A stretch of 64,000 bases of DNA, taken from assembly GCA_001801485.1 (NCBI GenBank), contig MGXV01000086.1, positions 1-64,000 of the forward strand, read 5' to 3'. A model generated the notes under the pieces. The model saw nothing but the letters and a program-made list of their open reading frames with translations. It ran no database searches and was not told the origin of the DNA. The position numbers and the translations under genes were made by a program. Shown piece by piece: positions 9,687 to 19,138 of this stretch; position 1 is the stretch's first letter, and every line of letters starts with the position of its first letter. This stretch comes from Gammaproteobacteria bacterium RIFCSPHIGHO2_12_FULL_37_14. GTDB taxonomy: Bacteria; Pseudomonadota; Gammaproteobacteria; DSM-16500.

Positions 9687-11096
9687 ATGTTACCTAAAGG
9701 ACTATTAAAAGAATACTCAAGAACGCTTTCCATGATGATGCGTATCATGGATATGATAATTATGTTTACCACTGGTGTGGCGACATTCTTTTTGCGTTTT
9801 GGCCAGCCGATTCCATCTACACTGTATTTTCTAGCCATTTTTTGCGTCATGTTAGCGACGCCAGTTGTGTTTCATTTTTTTAATATTTATGTATCGGTAC
9901 GAGGCAAAGGGTTAATTAGTCACTTTCTTATTTTGTTTCAAGCAATGTGCGTTTTAATTTTATTATCAGGTGGTTTTGCATTTTTTACTAAAACAGGCGC
10001 TTTATATTCGCGGTTGTGGTTTGTTCTTTGGATGGTTGTAGCTTGTTTTTCATTGATCTTCTTGAGATGTTTGATCTTGCTTTTCCTGCGCTTAATGCGT
10101 TCTCATGGTTTGAATGAACGACGAGTAGTTATTTTGGGGGCGGGTACGCTGGGATGTAAGTTGGCTGAAACAGTGCAGCAAGCTTTATGGACAGGGTTTA
10201 ATATTGTAACATTTCTTGATGATCGTAGTTGTTCAAAGCCAAATTTTATTCAGAATATTCCTGTTATTCAAACGCCAGTCGAACTAAGTCAGTTTTTGTC
10301 AAAAGAAGGGATAGATGAAATTTGGCTAGCCTTGCCGCTATGTGCTGAAGCTAGAGTAAAAGAAATTTTATATGAGTTACGACATCATACTATTAATACA
10401 CGGTTTGTATTGGATATTTTTGGGTTGGATTTACTGAATCATTCTATTACTGATCTCGCAGGATTTCCCGTATTAAATATACGTTCGACGCCGATGATGG
10501 GGATAAATCGTCTGGTCAAGGCAATTGAAGATAGGATATTGGCGACATTCATTTTAATGATAGTCAGTCCAATATTGTTACTGATCGCTTTAGGGGTTAA
10601 ATTGACTTCTCAAGGACCTATCTTTTTTAAACAGTATCGTCATGGATGGGATGGACATATTATTAAAGTCTATAAATTTCGGACGATGCAAGCACATCAA
10701 GAAGCCGATGAGTGGATCACGCAAGCGAAACCAGGCGATACGCGGACAACACTATTTGGAAAATTTTTACGACGCACGAGTCTAGATGAATTACCCCAGC
10801 TTATAAATGTCTTGCAAGGTCGCATGTCAATTGTTGGTCCGCGGCCACATGCCGTTGCTCATAATGAATTTTACAAAAATTCGATTCACACATACATGCA
10901 ACGGCATCGAGTTAAACCTGGCATCACCGGCTGGGCACAAATTAATGGTTGGCGAGGAGAAACCGATACCCTAGATAAAATGCAGAAGCGTGTCGAATAC
11001 GATTTGTTTTATATTAATAATTGGTCATTAGGATTTGATCTAAAAATTATTTTTTTGACAATATTTAGAGGATTTATTGGAAAGAATGCTTATTGA
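9687..11096 (+). CDS. Polyprenyl-phosphate sugar-1-phosphate transferase (WcaJ/WbaP type), initiating enzyme
   Basis: Initiates polysaccharide assembly by moving a hexose-1-phosphate onto undecaprenyl phosphate. The N-terminal third has about four membrane segments. A Rossmann-like domain follows (VVILGAGTLGCKLAE), then another membrane helix, then the bacterial sugar-transferase domain: KVYKFRTM, TSLDELPQLINVLQGRMS, VGPRPH and KPGITGWAQINGWRG. Length ~470 is normal. I chose the ATG at 9687, with TTAGG about 11 bp upstream; an in-frame TTG at 9678 is also possible. It is the only plus-strand gene in this half of the locus and ends at a stem-loop shared with the convergent glycosyltransferase gene. 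Confidence 0.9.
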   Translation: MLPKGLLKEYSRTLSMMMRIMDMIIMFTTGVATFFLRFGQPIPSTLYFLAIFCVMLATPVVFHFFNIYVSVRGKGLISHFLILFQAMCVLILLSGGFAFFTKTGALYSRLWFVLWMVVACFSLIFLRCLILLFLRLMRSHGLNERRVVILGAGTLGCKLAETVQQALWTGFNIVTFLDDRSCSKPNFIQNIPVIQTPVELSQFLSKEGIDEIWLALPLCAEARVKEILYELRHHTINTRFVLDIFGLDLLNHSITDLAGFPVLNIRSTPMMGINRLVKAIEDRILATFILMIVSPILLLIALGVKLTSQGPIFFKQYRHGWDGHIIKVYKFRTMQAHQEADEWITQAKPGDTRTTLFGKFLRRTSLDELPQLINVLQGRMSIVGPRPHAVAHNEFYKNSIHTYMQRHRVKPGITGWAQINGWRGETDTLDKMQKRVEYDLFYINNWSLGFDLKIIFLTIFRGFIGKNAY

Positions 11097-11098
11097 TA

Positions 11099-11116
11099 GG
11101 TCGGCTTTAACCGACC
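11099..11116. terminator. Stem-loop between convergent genes
   Basis: GGTCGG and CCGACC form a perfect 6-bp stem around CTTTAA, directly after the sugar-transferase stop codon and before the convergent glycosyltransferase stop. There is no clean T-run on either side, so it may be a weak terminator or an mRNA 3'-end stabiliser. Confidence 0.5.
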
Positions 11117-11120
11117 GTCA

Positions 11121-12263
11121 TTAAGCCATCTGTTCTTTCATTAATTTTTTCACCTGTTGGATGGCTGTTTTCCAATTCAGGCGAGTGCTGTACTCATGAT
11201 AGGAAGAAAGAGCAAGTGCTTCGTATTGCACTCGATTTTGCATAAAATTAACAATGTAATCGCAATAGACAGAAACGGGTGCGTCTAAAGCAAATGTCAT
11301 ACCGTTAATATTATCTTTTATAATGGTACGTATACCACCAGTATAAGAAGTCAGACAAGGTAAGCCGAATGCATTCGCTTCACAAAATGCGATACCGTAG
11401 GCTTCAGCTCGCGATGGTAAAATAAGAAAATGGGATTGCGACAATAATTCAGCAATTTTTGATTTGCCTTGAGGGTTTTGTTTGGATAAAAAGCCTAAAC
11501 AGTTAACATAAGATGGGACATAATTAAGTTTAGGTGGATAACCAATAATATTTAATTCAACAGGATGGCCTTGGTCGTGTAATGTTTGGGCAACAGCCAG
11601 AGCAATATCACCACCTTTGCGTTCCCAACTTTTTGCTAAAAATAATAATTTTATTTTCTGGTGAGTGCGTTGTTTAATTAAGTAACGTGCTTGTTCAAGA
11701 GTAGGACAAGATTCTATATTTGCACCGAAAGGAACAACGTGCACTTTTTTGCGATCAGTTCCATATAATTCCATTGCACCATTTGCTGCCCACTCAGAAG
11801 AAAAAATGGCGAGTGCACAACGGCGTAAACATTCTTCAGTCATCTTATTGCCTTGTTTAATTGAACTAGCAGAATGATAAGCAAAGTCTGGATAAAATCC
11901 CACTAAAGATGCATAAACGGAATCTGTCCAGAGTACAATTGGTTTATCATAATCTAAATAAGCAATAGGATTGATAAGCGGGGATACCACCGCATCAACA
12001 GACATCGTTTTTAATCGATCACTGACTTGTTTTGAATAATATTGTGCAGCCATGGTATTAAATCGAGGACTTTCACGTTGATTGCTAAAGTATTTATTCC
12101 AGATTTGCTTGGCTTTAAAAAAAGGCGGAAGTTTGCGAACCAATGAACCAATGTAATCAATATCCATGCCTTCTAACATAAACGCACGAGACATATAATA
12201 GGGCGTGCCTGACCAGTTGTGGATATCGAGAGCATCGAAGGTGGTTGTAAAAGCAATTCGCAT
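11121..12263 (-). CDS. Glycosyltransferase family 4
   Basis: A ~380-residue GT4 enzyme. The C-terminal donor-binding domain is clear: KIKLLFLAKSWERKGGDIAL and LILPSRAEAYGIAFCEANAFGLPCLTS, which contains the E-x7-E catalytic signature. The open frame extends to 12581, but that extension overlaps the next gene out of frame and is not protein-like. I chose the ATG at 12263 (MRIAFTTTFDALD) with AAGGA about 9 bp before it. It starts 2 bp after the stop of the upstream glycosyltransferase gene, so the pair is co-transcribed. It probably acts in elongation of the surface polysaccharide; specificity unknown. Confidence 0.87.
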   Translation of the reverse strand: MRIAFTTTFDALDIHNWSGTPYYMSRAFMLEGMDIDYIGSLVRKLPPFFKAKQIWNKYFSNQRESPRFNTMAAQYYSKQVSDRLKTMSVDAVVSPLINPIAYLDYDKPIVLWTDSVYASLVGFYPDFAYHSASSIKQGNKMTEECLRRCALAIFSSEWAANGAMELYGTDRKKVHVVPFGANIESCPTLEQARYLIKQRTHQKIKLLFLAKSWERKGGDIALAVAQTLHDQGHPVELNIIGYPPKLNYVPSYVNCLGFLSKQNPQGKSKIAELLSQSHFLILPSRAEAYGIAFCEANAFGLPCLTSYTGGIRTIIKDNINGMTFALDAPVSVYCDYIVNFMQNRVQYEALALSSYHEYSTRLNWKTAIQQVKKLMKEQMA

Positions 12264-12265
12264 GG

Positions 12266-13396
12266 TTAATGATTTTCCTTGATGGCTTGTAGTAAGGGTA
12301 GTTGCCAGAAATCTTTCTGAAAAATGGGAATAGAATAATAATTGATAGCTCGTTGATAAGCTTGTTCGCCTTGCTGTAAATGCTCTTGCAAGGAGCGATG
12401 ATAAACTTGTTTCATTGCTGCTTCCAATGCGATGATATCCTTCGCTTGAATAAGTAAACCAGTATGCGCAACCACTTCTGGAATACCGTTTACTTGAGTA
12501 GCAATGATAGGTCGTTTGGCAATCATCGCTTCTAGTAACACTCGTCCAAATGCTTCTTGAATAGATGATAAAATAAAGCAATCGAAGGCTTTCATATAGC
12601 GCATCGCATTATCTAGAAAACCAGTGAATATTACTTGATTATCTAACTGATAATCTTTAACAAGTTGTTTGAGAGAAATTTGTAGTTCTCCATCACCCAT
12701 AATGATGAGTAAAGCATTTGGGCACGATGATCGCATGCCAGCAAATGCTTTTATAAGGCTAACTTGATCTTTGTTAGGTACAAGGCGCGCGATATTACCG
12801 AACACAAAAGATTCCGCAGGCAAATTCAAGATAGATCGCGCTTGAGTTGACGTTAACAATTGGGGTTCAGTTAATTCAACATCAATGACATTATACAAAG
12901 TGATAATATATTTTTTTGGCACAAACCATAAACTTTTTCTAAGGTCATCGCGCACCGCATTGGAAACGCCAGCAAGCAACATATTATTACGGCGAAGACC
13001 AGCAATTAACAATCGCCTACCTAAGGAGGACATGGTGTGCAATTCATGCATGACACAAATTAATGCTGGAATTTTATAAAATTGTGTTACCCACATCATT
13101 AAGTAAATTGGTTTATAACGATGACAAATGACAATCTGGAATTTTTTTTGTTTATGAAGAGCGAGTAATTTGCGAATGGTTCCTATTTTTAAATTGCGAA
13201 TATTTTTTTTGGATTCATTCAAAAATAATACATGCTCGGCAAGTGTTCGTTGTTTAACCGCTAGATTTTCTTCGCCAGTCAAATAAGCGACAGTTACTTC
13301 ATACTTATCTGGATCAAATAATCGAGTATATTGGTTGAATACGTCAATAAATTGGGTGGCGTAACTATGTCCTAAAATAAGTATAGATTGACGCAC
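12266..13396 (-). CDS. Glycosyltransferase family 4
   Basis: A 376-residue GT-B fold enzyme with the standard GT4 C-terminal domain: FGNIARLVPNKDQVSLIKAF around residue 190, MGDGELQISL, VIFTGFLDNAMRYM, and the E-x7-E block EAFGRVLLEAMIAKRPIIAT. It is the upstream partner of the glycosyltransferase gene ending at 11121. The start at 13396 lies 194 bp from galU on the opposite strand, so that gap must contain two divergent promoters. Cytoplasmic, probably membrane-associated. The sugar transferred is not readable from the sequence. Confidence 0.87.
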   Translation of the reverse strand: MRQSILILGHSYATQFIDVFNQYTRLFDPDKYEVTVAYLTGEENLAVKQRTLAEHVLFLNESKKNIRNLKIGTIRKLLALHKQKKFQIVICHRYKPIYLMMWVTQFYKIPALICVMHELHTMSSLGRRLLIAGLRRNNMLLAGVSNAVRDDLRKSLWFVPKKYIITLYNVIDVELTEPQLLTSTQARSILNLPAESFVFGNIARLVPNKDQVSLIKAFAGMRSSCPNALLIIMGDGELQISLKQLVKDYQLDNQVIFTGFLDNAMRYMKAFDCFILSSIQEAFGRVLLEAMIAKRPIIATQVNGIPEVVAHTGLLIQAKDIIALEAAMKQVYHRSLQEHLQQGEQAYQRAINYYSIPIFQKDFWQLPLLQAIKENH

Positions 13397-13590
13397 AAAG
13401 CGATTCTCCTTTTGAGTACATCATCACATTGTAGCTTGTCCAAACCTGCTCTACGTGCTTAGTATTATATAGGGGATACTTTTAAAATTGTAGATATTTA
13501 AGAGTCAGCAAAAAATTGCTGATAGGCTTCTCAATCATCGCTTGCTGAGCAAAGAGCAACCATATACTATTCAGTCGAATGTAGTTGTGA

Positions 13591-14478
13591 ATGGAATTTT
13601 CCAATATGCTAAAAATCACTAAAGCGGTCTTTCCTGTTGCTGGACTCGGTACTCGATTTTTACCTGCTACCAAAGCCAATCCCAAGGAAATGTTACCTAT
13701 CGTGGATAAGCCACTCATACAGTATGCTGTTGAAGAAGCTGTTGCTGCTGGTGTAAGAGAATTGATTTTTGTGACGAATAGCAGTAAACGAGCGATTGAA
13801 GATCATTTTGATTCTAATTTTGAATTAGAAGCCACTTTGCAAGAACAGGGTAAGCATGCTTTGTTAGATATAGTAAAAGGCATTCTTCCCGAAGGTGTGT
13901 CTTGTGCCTATATTAGGCAAAAATCTCCACAAGGATTAGGACATGCCGTACTTTGTGCTAAACCTTTGCTGGCAAATGAAGCATTTGCAGTTTTATTAGC
14001 AGATGATTTGATTGATGGCGGATCAGTACCTTGTCTCAAGCAAATGGTTGATGAATTTGCGATCATTCAATCCAGTATGATTGCTGTTCAAAGCGTTCGA
14101 CCGGAAGAAACAAAAAAATATGGCATCGTGGATATCTTGGAAAAAGATAAAAAATTATTTGCTATTCGTGGTATTACAGAGAAACCATCCTACCAGCACG
14201 CTCCATCTGATTTGGGTGTCGTGGGACGTTACATATTAACGCCACGAATATTGAACCATCTTGCTTGCACGCTCAAAGGCTCTGATGGTGAAATTCAGTT
14301 AACAGACGCGATTGCTAAATTGCTGTTAGAAGAAAAAGTGTACGGATATCGTTTTACCGGCCAACGTTATGATTGTGGCAGTAAGTTGGGCTATCTCCAA
14401 GCAACAGTAGCTTATGCATTAAAACACCCGGAACTGGCTGACGATTTTAAACAATCATTGGAGACATTAATGACGTGA
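13591..14478 (+). CDS. galU: UTP--glucose-1-phosphate uridylyltransferase
   Basis: Makes UDP-glucose from UTP and glucose-1-phosphate, feeding LPS/polysaccharide synthesis and the UDP-glucuronate branch encoded two genes downstream by ugd. The nucleotide-binding N terminus reads [20 protein letters not shown], followed by [18 protein letters not shown]. It has 295 residues (or 290 if the ATG at 13606 is used, where the conserved part begins). Neither start has a clear ribosome-binding site. The stop overlaps the GTG start of the next gene by 4 bp, so galU, the membrane transferase and ugd probably form one operon. Confidence 0.96.
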   Translation: MEFSNMLKITKAVFPVAGLGTRFLPATKANPKEMLPIVDKPLIQYAVEEAVAAGVRELIFVTNSSKRAIEDHFDSNFELEATLQEQGKHALLDIVKGILPEGVSCAYIRQKSPQGLGHAVLCAKPLLANEAFAVLLADDLIDGGSVPCLKQMVDEFAIIQSSMIAVQSVRPEETKKYGIVDILEKDKKLFAIRGITEKPSYQHAPSDLGVVGRYILTPRILNHLACTLKGSDGEIQLTDAIAKLLLEEKVYGYRFTGQRYDCGSKLGYLQATVAYALKHPELADDFKQSLETLMT

Positions 14479-16001
14479 ATAGAGATATTCATTTTCCGCG
14501 CGAAAATTTTGTCTATCTGTTTGCTATTTGTGCAAGTATTCTTTTATCACTTTGGATTTCAAGCCATCAAGTTATTATCAATCCCGATGCTATTTGCTAT
14601 ATCAGTAGTGCCGAGATTATTGGAAAGTCCGGTTTGCAAGCGGCGATGCAATTATGTGGGCAAGCTAAATGGCCTATCTACTCCATATTGATCTATGGCT
14701 TAGCGCATGTGAGTCATTTTTCATATCCTATCGCCGCCTATACCTTAAATGGATTTTTTTCGCTTATTTCTATTGTGTTATTTATTCTTGTTGTAAAAGA
14801 GTTAGGGGGATCGCAACGGGTTTTATGGTTAGCAGCTCTAACGATTTTGTTATCATATGGTTTTAATGATGTACGCGAATATATTATTCGTGACCATGGT
14901 TTTTGGGCTTTTTATTTACTCTCACTTTTTTTATTGTTAAATTATTTTCGTCGGCCAAACTGGGTAACAGCATTATTCTGGAATATGAGCATAATATTAG
15001 CTACCTTGTTTCGTCTTGAGGGAGCAATATTTCTTTTCTTGTTGCCCTTTTTATCTTTCATGGTTTTTTCGTATTCATTATTCGAGCGATTAAAAAGTTT
15101 TTTCAAACTCAATTTATGCAACATTATTATATGTTTCATCTTGGTTAATTGGTTACTGCTACATCCTCAGCATACAGTAGATGATTTTGGTCGCTTAAAT
15201 GAAATTTTTAATCAAATCCAACGTGGTTTTTTAATTATAGCCGAACGATTTGCAACAACAAAAATAGCACTTGCTCAACATGTGCTGACTGGTGATTCTG
15301 CAAAAGAAGCAGGATTTGTTTTATTCATTGTCATGTTGGTTTGGTATGTTTTAAGTGTGATGGCTAACTTATCATGGATATATAGTTTTTTGGTTATCTA
15401 TGCTTGGTGGCAACATGCAGTGAAATTTTCTTCTTCTGCTAGTTTAGTTTTGTCAGCCTACCTTGGTATCAATTTATTAACAACGCTTAGTTTTTTATTT
15501 GAACGACTTTTTCTTTCTAAACGTTATCTCATCGCTTTATCATTGGTTTTAATGTTATGGGTGCCATTTGCTTTTGAAAATTTATTACGAAAAACGATGA
15601 AGGCTAATGATCATTTCTTAGCTTACCTATGTGCTTTATTAATCATTATTTCATCAGTAGGAGGCATTTTTGATTTCGGCTATTCAAAGGCCTATATTTA
15701 TGAGGCAGGAAAATGGTTGTCAAACCATATACCAGAAACTGCTACTTTATATTCGAATGATTATCAAGTGATGTATTATTCAAAGCATTTTGGGAATGCA
15801 ATTTTTCAAAAAGTGAATACGGATACTGATATTCATGTTATAAGCGATGGAAAATGGAAAAAATATGAGTATTTAGCATTACGAATTAACGTAAAGCACA
15901 AAAATGAAACATTAGGAATTCGTCAAGAAATTAAGCAATTACCGATGAAAGTATTTAGCAATAAACGTGGCGATCGGGTAGAAATCTATCATCTTCAGTA
16001 G
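14475..16001 (+). CDS. Polytopic membrane glycosyltransferase, GT39/PMT-like
   Basis: A 508-residue protein with about ten hydrophobic segments. The first extracytoplasmic loop contains [18 protein letters not shown], and a second loop [13 protein letters not shown] has the acidic residues expected of polyprenyl-phosphate-sugar-dependent GT-C transferases (the ArnT/PMT superfamily). A soluble C-terminal tail follows the last helix. It probably moves a sugar from a polyprenyl-phosphate donor to a glycan or lipid on the periplasmic side; this is an inference from topology and context. It starts with GTG overlapping the galU stop and ends 14 bp before ugd. Confidence 0.7.
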   Translation: MNRDIHFPRENFVYLFAICASILLSLWISSHQVIINPDAICYISSAEIIGKSGLQAAMQLCGQAKWPIYSILIYGLAHVSHFSYPIAAYTLNGFFSLISIVLFILVVKELGGSQRVLWLAALTILLSYGFNDVREYIIRDHGFWAFYLLSLFLLLNYFRRPNWVTALFWNMSIILATLFRLEGAIFLFLLPFLSFMVFSYSLFERLKSFFKLNLCNIIICFILVNWLLLHPQHTVDDFGRLNEIFNQIQRGFLIIAERFATTKIALAQHVLTGDSAKEAGFVLFIVMLVWYVLSVMANLSWIYSFLVIYAWWQHAVKFSSSASLVLSAYLGINLLTTLSFLFERLFLSKRYLIALSLVLMLWVPFAFENLLRKTMKANDHFLAYLCALLIIISSVGGIFDFGYSKAYIYEAGKWLSNHIPETATLYSNDYQVMYYSKHFGNAIFQKVNTDTDIHVISDGKWKKYEYLALRINVKHKNETLGIRQEIKQLPMKVFSNKRGDRVEIYHLQ

Positions 16002-16015
16002 GGAAGGGGTTAGCA

Positions 16016-17398
16016 ATGAATATTACAGTCATCGGAGCTGGATATGTAGGCTTAGTAACAGGAGCATGCTTTGCTGAATTGGGTAATCATGTTACTTGCG
16101 TTGATGTTAATCAAACCAAAATTCATCATTTACGCGCCGGTGTTTTGCCTATTTATGAGCCGGGTCTGGAAGCATTAGTGATATCCAATATGCATGCTAG
16201 TCGTTTACATTTTCAAACCCATTTATCCGAAATTATGGTTGAACCAGATGTTATTTTTATTGCAGTAGGCACACCGAGTGATAAAGATGGTTCGGCTGAT
16301 ATTAAATTTGTATTGGAAGCAGCACATAGCATTGGTGCTAACATCAAACATGATTGTGTGATCGTTGATAAATCGACTGTTCCGGTGGGTATGGCAGATC
16401 AAGTTCGGGCAGTCATCCAAACACAATTAAATCAACGTCAACTAACGATCAAGTTTGATGTAGTCAGTAATCCAGAATTTTTAAGAGAAGGCGCTGCCAT
16501 TGAAGATTTCATGCGCCCGGATCGCATTATTATTGGACTGGCATCAGATTATGCTAAACGTACGATGCTGGATTTGTATTTACCGATTGTCCGTCATCCG
16601 GAACGAATCTATTTTATGAACGTTAAAGATGCTGAAATGACTAAATATGCAGCGAATGCCATGCTCGCTACTCGCGTTTCTTTTATGAATGAAATGGCCG
16701 TATTGTGTGATCGTATGGGGGTGGATATTGAAAACGTTCGCCGTGGTATTGGATCAGATGCAAGAATTGGAAATGCATTTTTATATTCAGGTTGTGGTTA
16801 CGGTGGCTCGTGCTTTCCTAAAGATGTGCGCGCATTAATGAAAATGGCTGAACAGCATGGCGTCAATCCGACCATGTTACGAGCGGCAGAAGAACGTAAT
16901 AATGCGCAAAAACATTTATTACCCCAAAAAATAATTAATTTTTTTGGAGAGAATCTTTCTAGCATTAATATTGGCATATGGGGATTAGCATTTAAACCTG
17001 AAACAGATGATATGCGTGAAGCTCCTTCACTTATATTGCTAGAACAACTTATTCATTCTGGTGCTCGTGTGCAAGCCTATGATCCTGCTGCTATGCCAGT
17101 TGCGCGCAAAATATTGCCTAGTCAATGGTTTGCGTCGGGACAACTTTTATTAGCGGAACATCAATACGATGCTTTAGATAACGTTGATGCATTAGTATTA
17201 GTAACCGAATGGAAACCATTTTGTTATCCAGATATCACGGCGATGAAAAATTTTATGCGCCAGAACATTATTTTTGATGGTCGTAATCAATATGATCTTA
17301 GACAAATGCGTGAAGCTGGATTTAAATATTTTGGTATCGGACGAGGTGCTTCAGAATATGAAAAATTCGGACTAAACCGCGTGGTTGAGACCATCTAA
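16016..17398 (+). CDS. ugd: UDP-glucose 6-dehydrogenase
   Basis: Oxidises UDP-glucose to UDP-glucuronate with two NAD+. The 460-residue protein has the N-terminal NAD motif VIGAGYVGLVTGACFAELG, the conserved NPEFLREGAA segment (152-160), and the active-site motif YGGSCFPKD with catalytic Cys266. The C-terminal UDP-binding domain is complete (GLAFKPETDDMREAPS). An AAGGGG-type ribosome-binding site precedes the ATG. It is third in the galU operon and uses the UDP-glucose made there. Its last 27 bp overlap the convergent U-box gene. Confidence 0.97.
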   Translation: MNITVIGAGYVGLVTGACFAELGNHVTCVDVNQTKIHHLRAGVLPIYEPGLEALVISNMHASRLHFQTHLSEIMVEPDVIFIAVGTPSDKDGSADIKFVLEAAHSIGANIKHDCVIVDKSTVPVGMADQVRAVIQTQLNQRQLTIKFDVVSNPEFLREGAAIEDFMRPDRIIIGLASDYAKRTMLDLYLPIVRHPERIYFMNVKDAEMTKYAANAMLATRVSFMNEMAVLCDRMGVDIENVRRGIGSDARIGNAFLYSGCGYGGSCFPKDVRALMKMAEQHGVNPTMLRAAEERNNAQKHLLPQKIINFFGENLSSINIGIWGLAFKPETDDMREAPSLILLEQLIHSGARVQAYDPAAMPVARKILPSQWFASGQLLLAEHQYDALDNVDALVLVTEWKPFCYPDITAMKNFMRQNIIFDGRNQYDLRQMREAGFKYFGIGRGASEYEKFGLNRVVETI

Positions 17399-18259
17399 AA
17401 ACTCAGCTTCATCCATGAAATCATTGATACGGTACTGCATATAGCCTGTGGCTGCTCTTTTTAATAAGCCAAATAATCCATACTGACGGTTGCTAGCGAT
17501 TCGACATAGATAATCTATTACGCCTGAGCATAGTGCTAAATGAAGTGATAAAGGAAAGGAGTCTGATTTTTTTTCTTGGGAAAAATTATAAAACAATAAA
17601 AAACTTGTGCATCCGATTATACCTGCTGCGCTGATTGATTTAATGGTTGCGCATTTCCATGTGTCTTTATTGAGATAATTTGTTAATTGATGCAACCAAA
17701 TAGTTTTATCATAATCAGGAAATCGATTGATATATTCCAAATTGTATCCATCTAATACTGATTTCAAATTGCTATCATAAATAATTGAATAAATAGGTTG
17801 CAGTGATTTTGGGCTCAAAGGAGCACCTTTTTTCTGAAAGAATTCAAGCAATGATTGTAATTCGTAATGATAACCATCTGATGCTAATACAGGATGACGC
17901 ATAATTTTTTTTGTGATAGGACAATACACAAAATTATCGTCAGCTAAAGATAATAATTTAAGAAATTTTTTTTCATCATATGGTTCGTAACGGTCTTCAT
18001 GATGATCAGCTTTTTCATCTAATACTTTTTTTAATTGGCGGTCATAAATATAATGAGTAATCGCTTGTCTAGTAATTGGGCTAGTATTGCCCAATTTAAA
18101 AATCATTTCATAGAATGCACATAATTCATAATGCTGTCCATCAGAAGCTAAAATAGGGTGTTGAATTAGGCAATAGGTTAAAGGACAGGTGATCAAATCA
18201 TCATTAATTGCTAGGGAAAGATTTTCATCGAGATCAACAGTATTTATTCGATTATTCAT
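17372..18259 (-). CDS. Protein with two U-box domains; putative host-directed E3 ubiquitin ligase
   Basis: 295 residues with a clear internal duplication of a U-box. Repeat 1 (~19-82) contains CPLTYCLIQHPILASDG-HYE and then SP; repeat 2 (~107-171) contains CPITKKIMRHPVLASDG-HYE and then SP. Both end in a Y-IYD--LK-VLD motif. U-boxes are the zinc-free RING-like fold that recruits E2 ubiquitin-conjugating enzymes. Only one Cys sits in each repeat core, so zinc-ligand RING chemistry is unlikely. After ~200 come two hydrophobic stretches (~207-226 and ~238-254), suggesting membrane anchoring. Bacteria lack this ubiquitin system, so action inside a eukaryotic host is inferred, by analogy with the two-U-box Legionella effector LubX. 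The ATG at 18259 follows AAGGAT. Confidence 0.8.
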   Translation of the reverse strand: MNNRINTVDLDENLSLAINDDLITCPLTYCLIQHPILASDGQHYELCAFYEMIFKLGNTSPITRQAITHYIYDRQLKKVLDEKADHHEDRYEPYDEKKFLKLLSLADDNFVYCPITKKIMRHPVLASDGYHYELQSLLEFFQKKGAPLSPKSLQPIYSIIYDSNLKSVLDGYNLEYINRFPDYDKTIWLHQLTNYLNKDTWKCATIKSISAAGIIGCTSFLLFYNFSQEKKSDSFPLSLHLALCSGVIDYLCRIASNRQYGLFGLLKRAATGYMQYRINDFMDEAEFLDGLNHAV

Positions 18260-18421
18260 ATTTATCCTTGACTATCCGTCCTATATAAAATATCGCAATA
18301 TAGTATATACCTAATACCCGATCTTGCGAATAAATGCTGTGTTCGCTATAGTAGAGGCGATCTGACCATCGCTTGATTGTAAGGCAGAGACATTATATTA
18401 GACAATGAGAAGGACTTGATC

Positions 18422-19138
18422 ATGAGACAGGTACCTCACTACTTGCTTATTGGTAACGGCCGAGTTACACATCATTTTCAGCATTATTTTTCGCTATTAA
18501 ATTTATCATTTGAAATTTGGCATCGCCAGGAATCTTTCACTCAACTTAACCATTGTTTAAATCGAGCGAGTCACGTTTTATTGCTTATTAACGACTCGGC
18601 GATCGATGATTTTTATATAAAACATATTCATTCTAAAGATAAAATATACTTACATTTTTCGGGCAGTTTAGTAAGCCGGCATGTTTACGGCGCTCATCCA
18701 TTAATGACATTTTCAGCGAAATTATATTCGCTCGAGTTATATCAATCTATCCCTTTTATTATTGATCACGATGCTCCTGATTTTGAGAATTTATTACCGG
18801 GCTTACCCAATCAGCATGTGCGATTAGCGACATCTTTAAAAGCTAAATATCACGCGCTTTGTGTATTAAGCGGGAATTTTAGTTGTATGTTATGGAAAAG
18901 ATTATTCGATGGTTTTGTTAATGAGTTTAACATTTCGCATTCGCTTGCTCATCCATATTTATTACAACAAATGCAAAATATCATGGATGATGCACCATCC
19001 GCAATGACGGGTCCATTAGTGCGTGGTGATTTGCAAACGATTAAAACTAATTTACAAGCTCTTCAAGCAGATCCATTTCAAGTCGTTTATCAAAGCTTTA
19101 TCACATGTTTTCATTTACTCGAGGAGCAATCAAAATGA
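18422..19138 (+). CDS. panG: Rossmann/DUF2520 protein, probable alternative ketopantoate reductase (PanG-like)
   Basis: A ~238-residue protein with an N-terminal dinucleotide-binding segment (YLLIGNGRVTHHF) and a ProC-like layout (FSGSLVS, GAHPLMTF), followed by the helical DUF2520 domain with HALCVLSGNFSCMLWKR. By established knowledge, PanG of Francisella has this architecture and replaces PanE in reducing ketopantoate to pantoate. Here the gene overlaps panB by 4 bp (ATGA), which is strong context for that role. I chose the ATG at 18422 because AAGGA is 7 bp upstream; the TTG at 18416 is too close to it. No panE is present in the window. Confidence 0.75.
   Translation: MRQVPHYLLIGNGRVTHHFQHYFSLLNLSFEIWHRQESFTQLNHCLNRASHVLLLINDSAIDDFYIKHIHSKDKIYLHFSGSLVSRHVYGAHPLMTFSAKLYSLELYQSIPFIIDHDAPDFENLLPGLPNQHVRLATSLKAKYHALCVLSGNFSCMLWKRLFDGFVNEFNISHSLAHPYLLQQMQNIMDDAPSAMTGPLVRGDLQTIKTNLQALQADPFQVVYQSFITCFHLLEEQSK

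Noticed and set aside
12264..12581. N-terminal extension of the glycosyltransferase gene 11121-12263
   Set aside because: It overlaps the upstream glycosyltransferase gene in another frame and is Ser/Thr-rich without family similarity; the ATG at 12263 has a ribosome-binding site.
13505..13522. Hairpin TCAGCAA-AAAA-TTGCTGA upstream of galU, as a terminator or riboswitch
   Set aside because: There is no T-run and no conserved aptamer; short A/T-rich palindromes are expected by chance in this gap.
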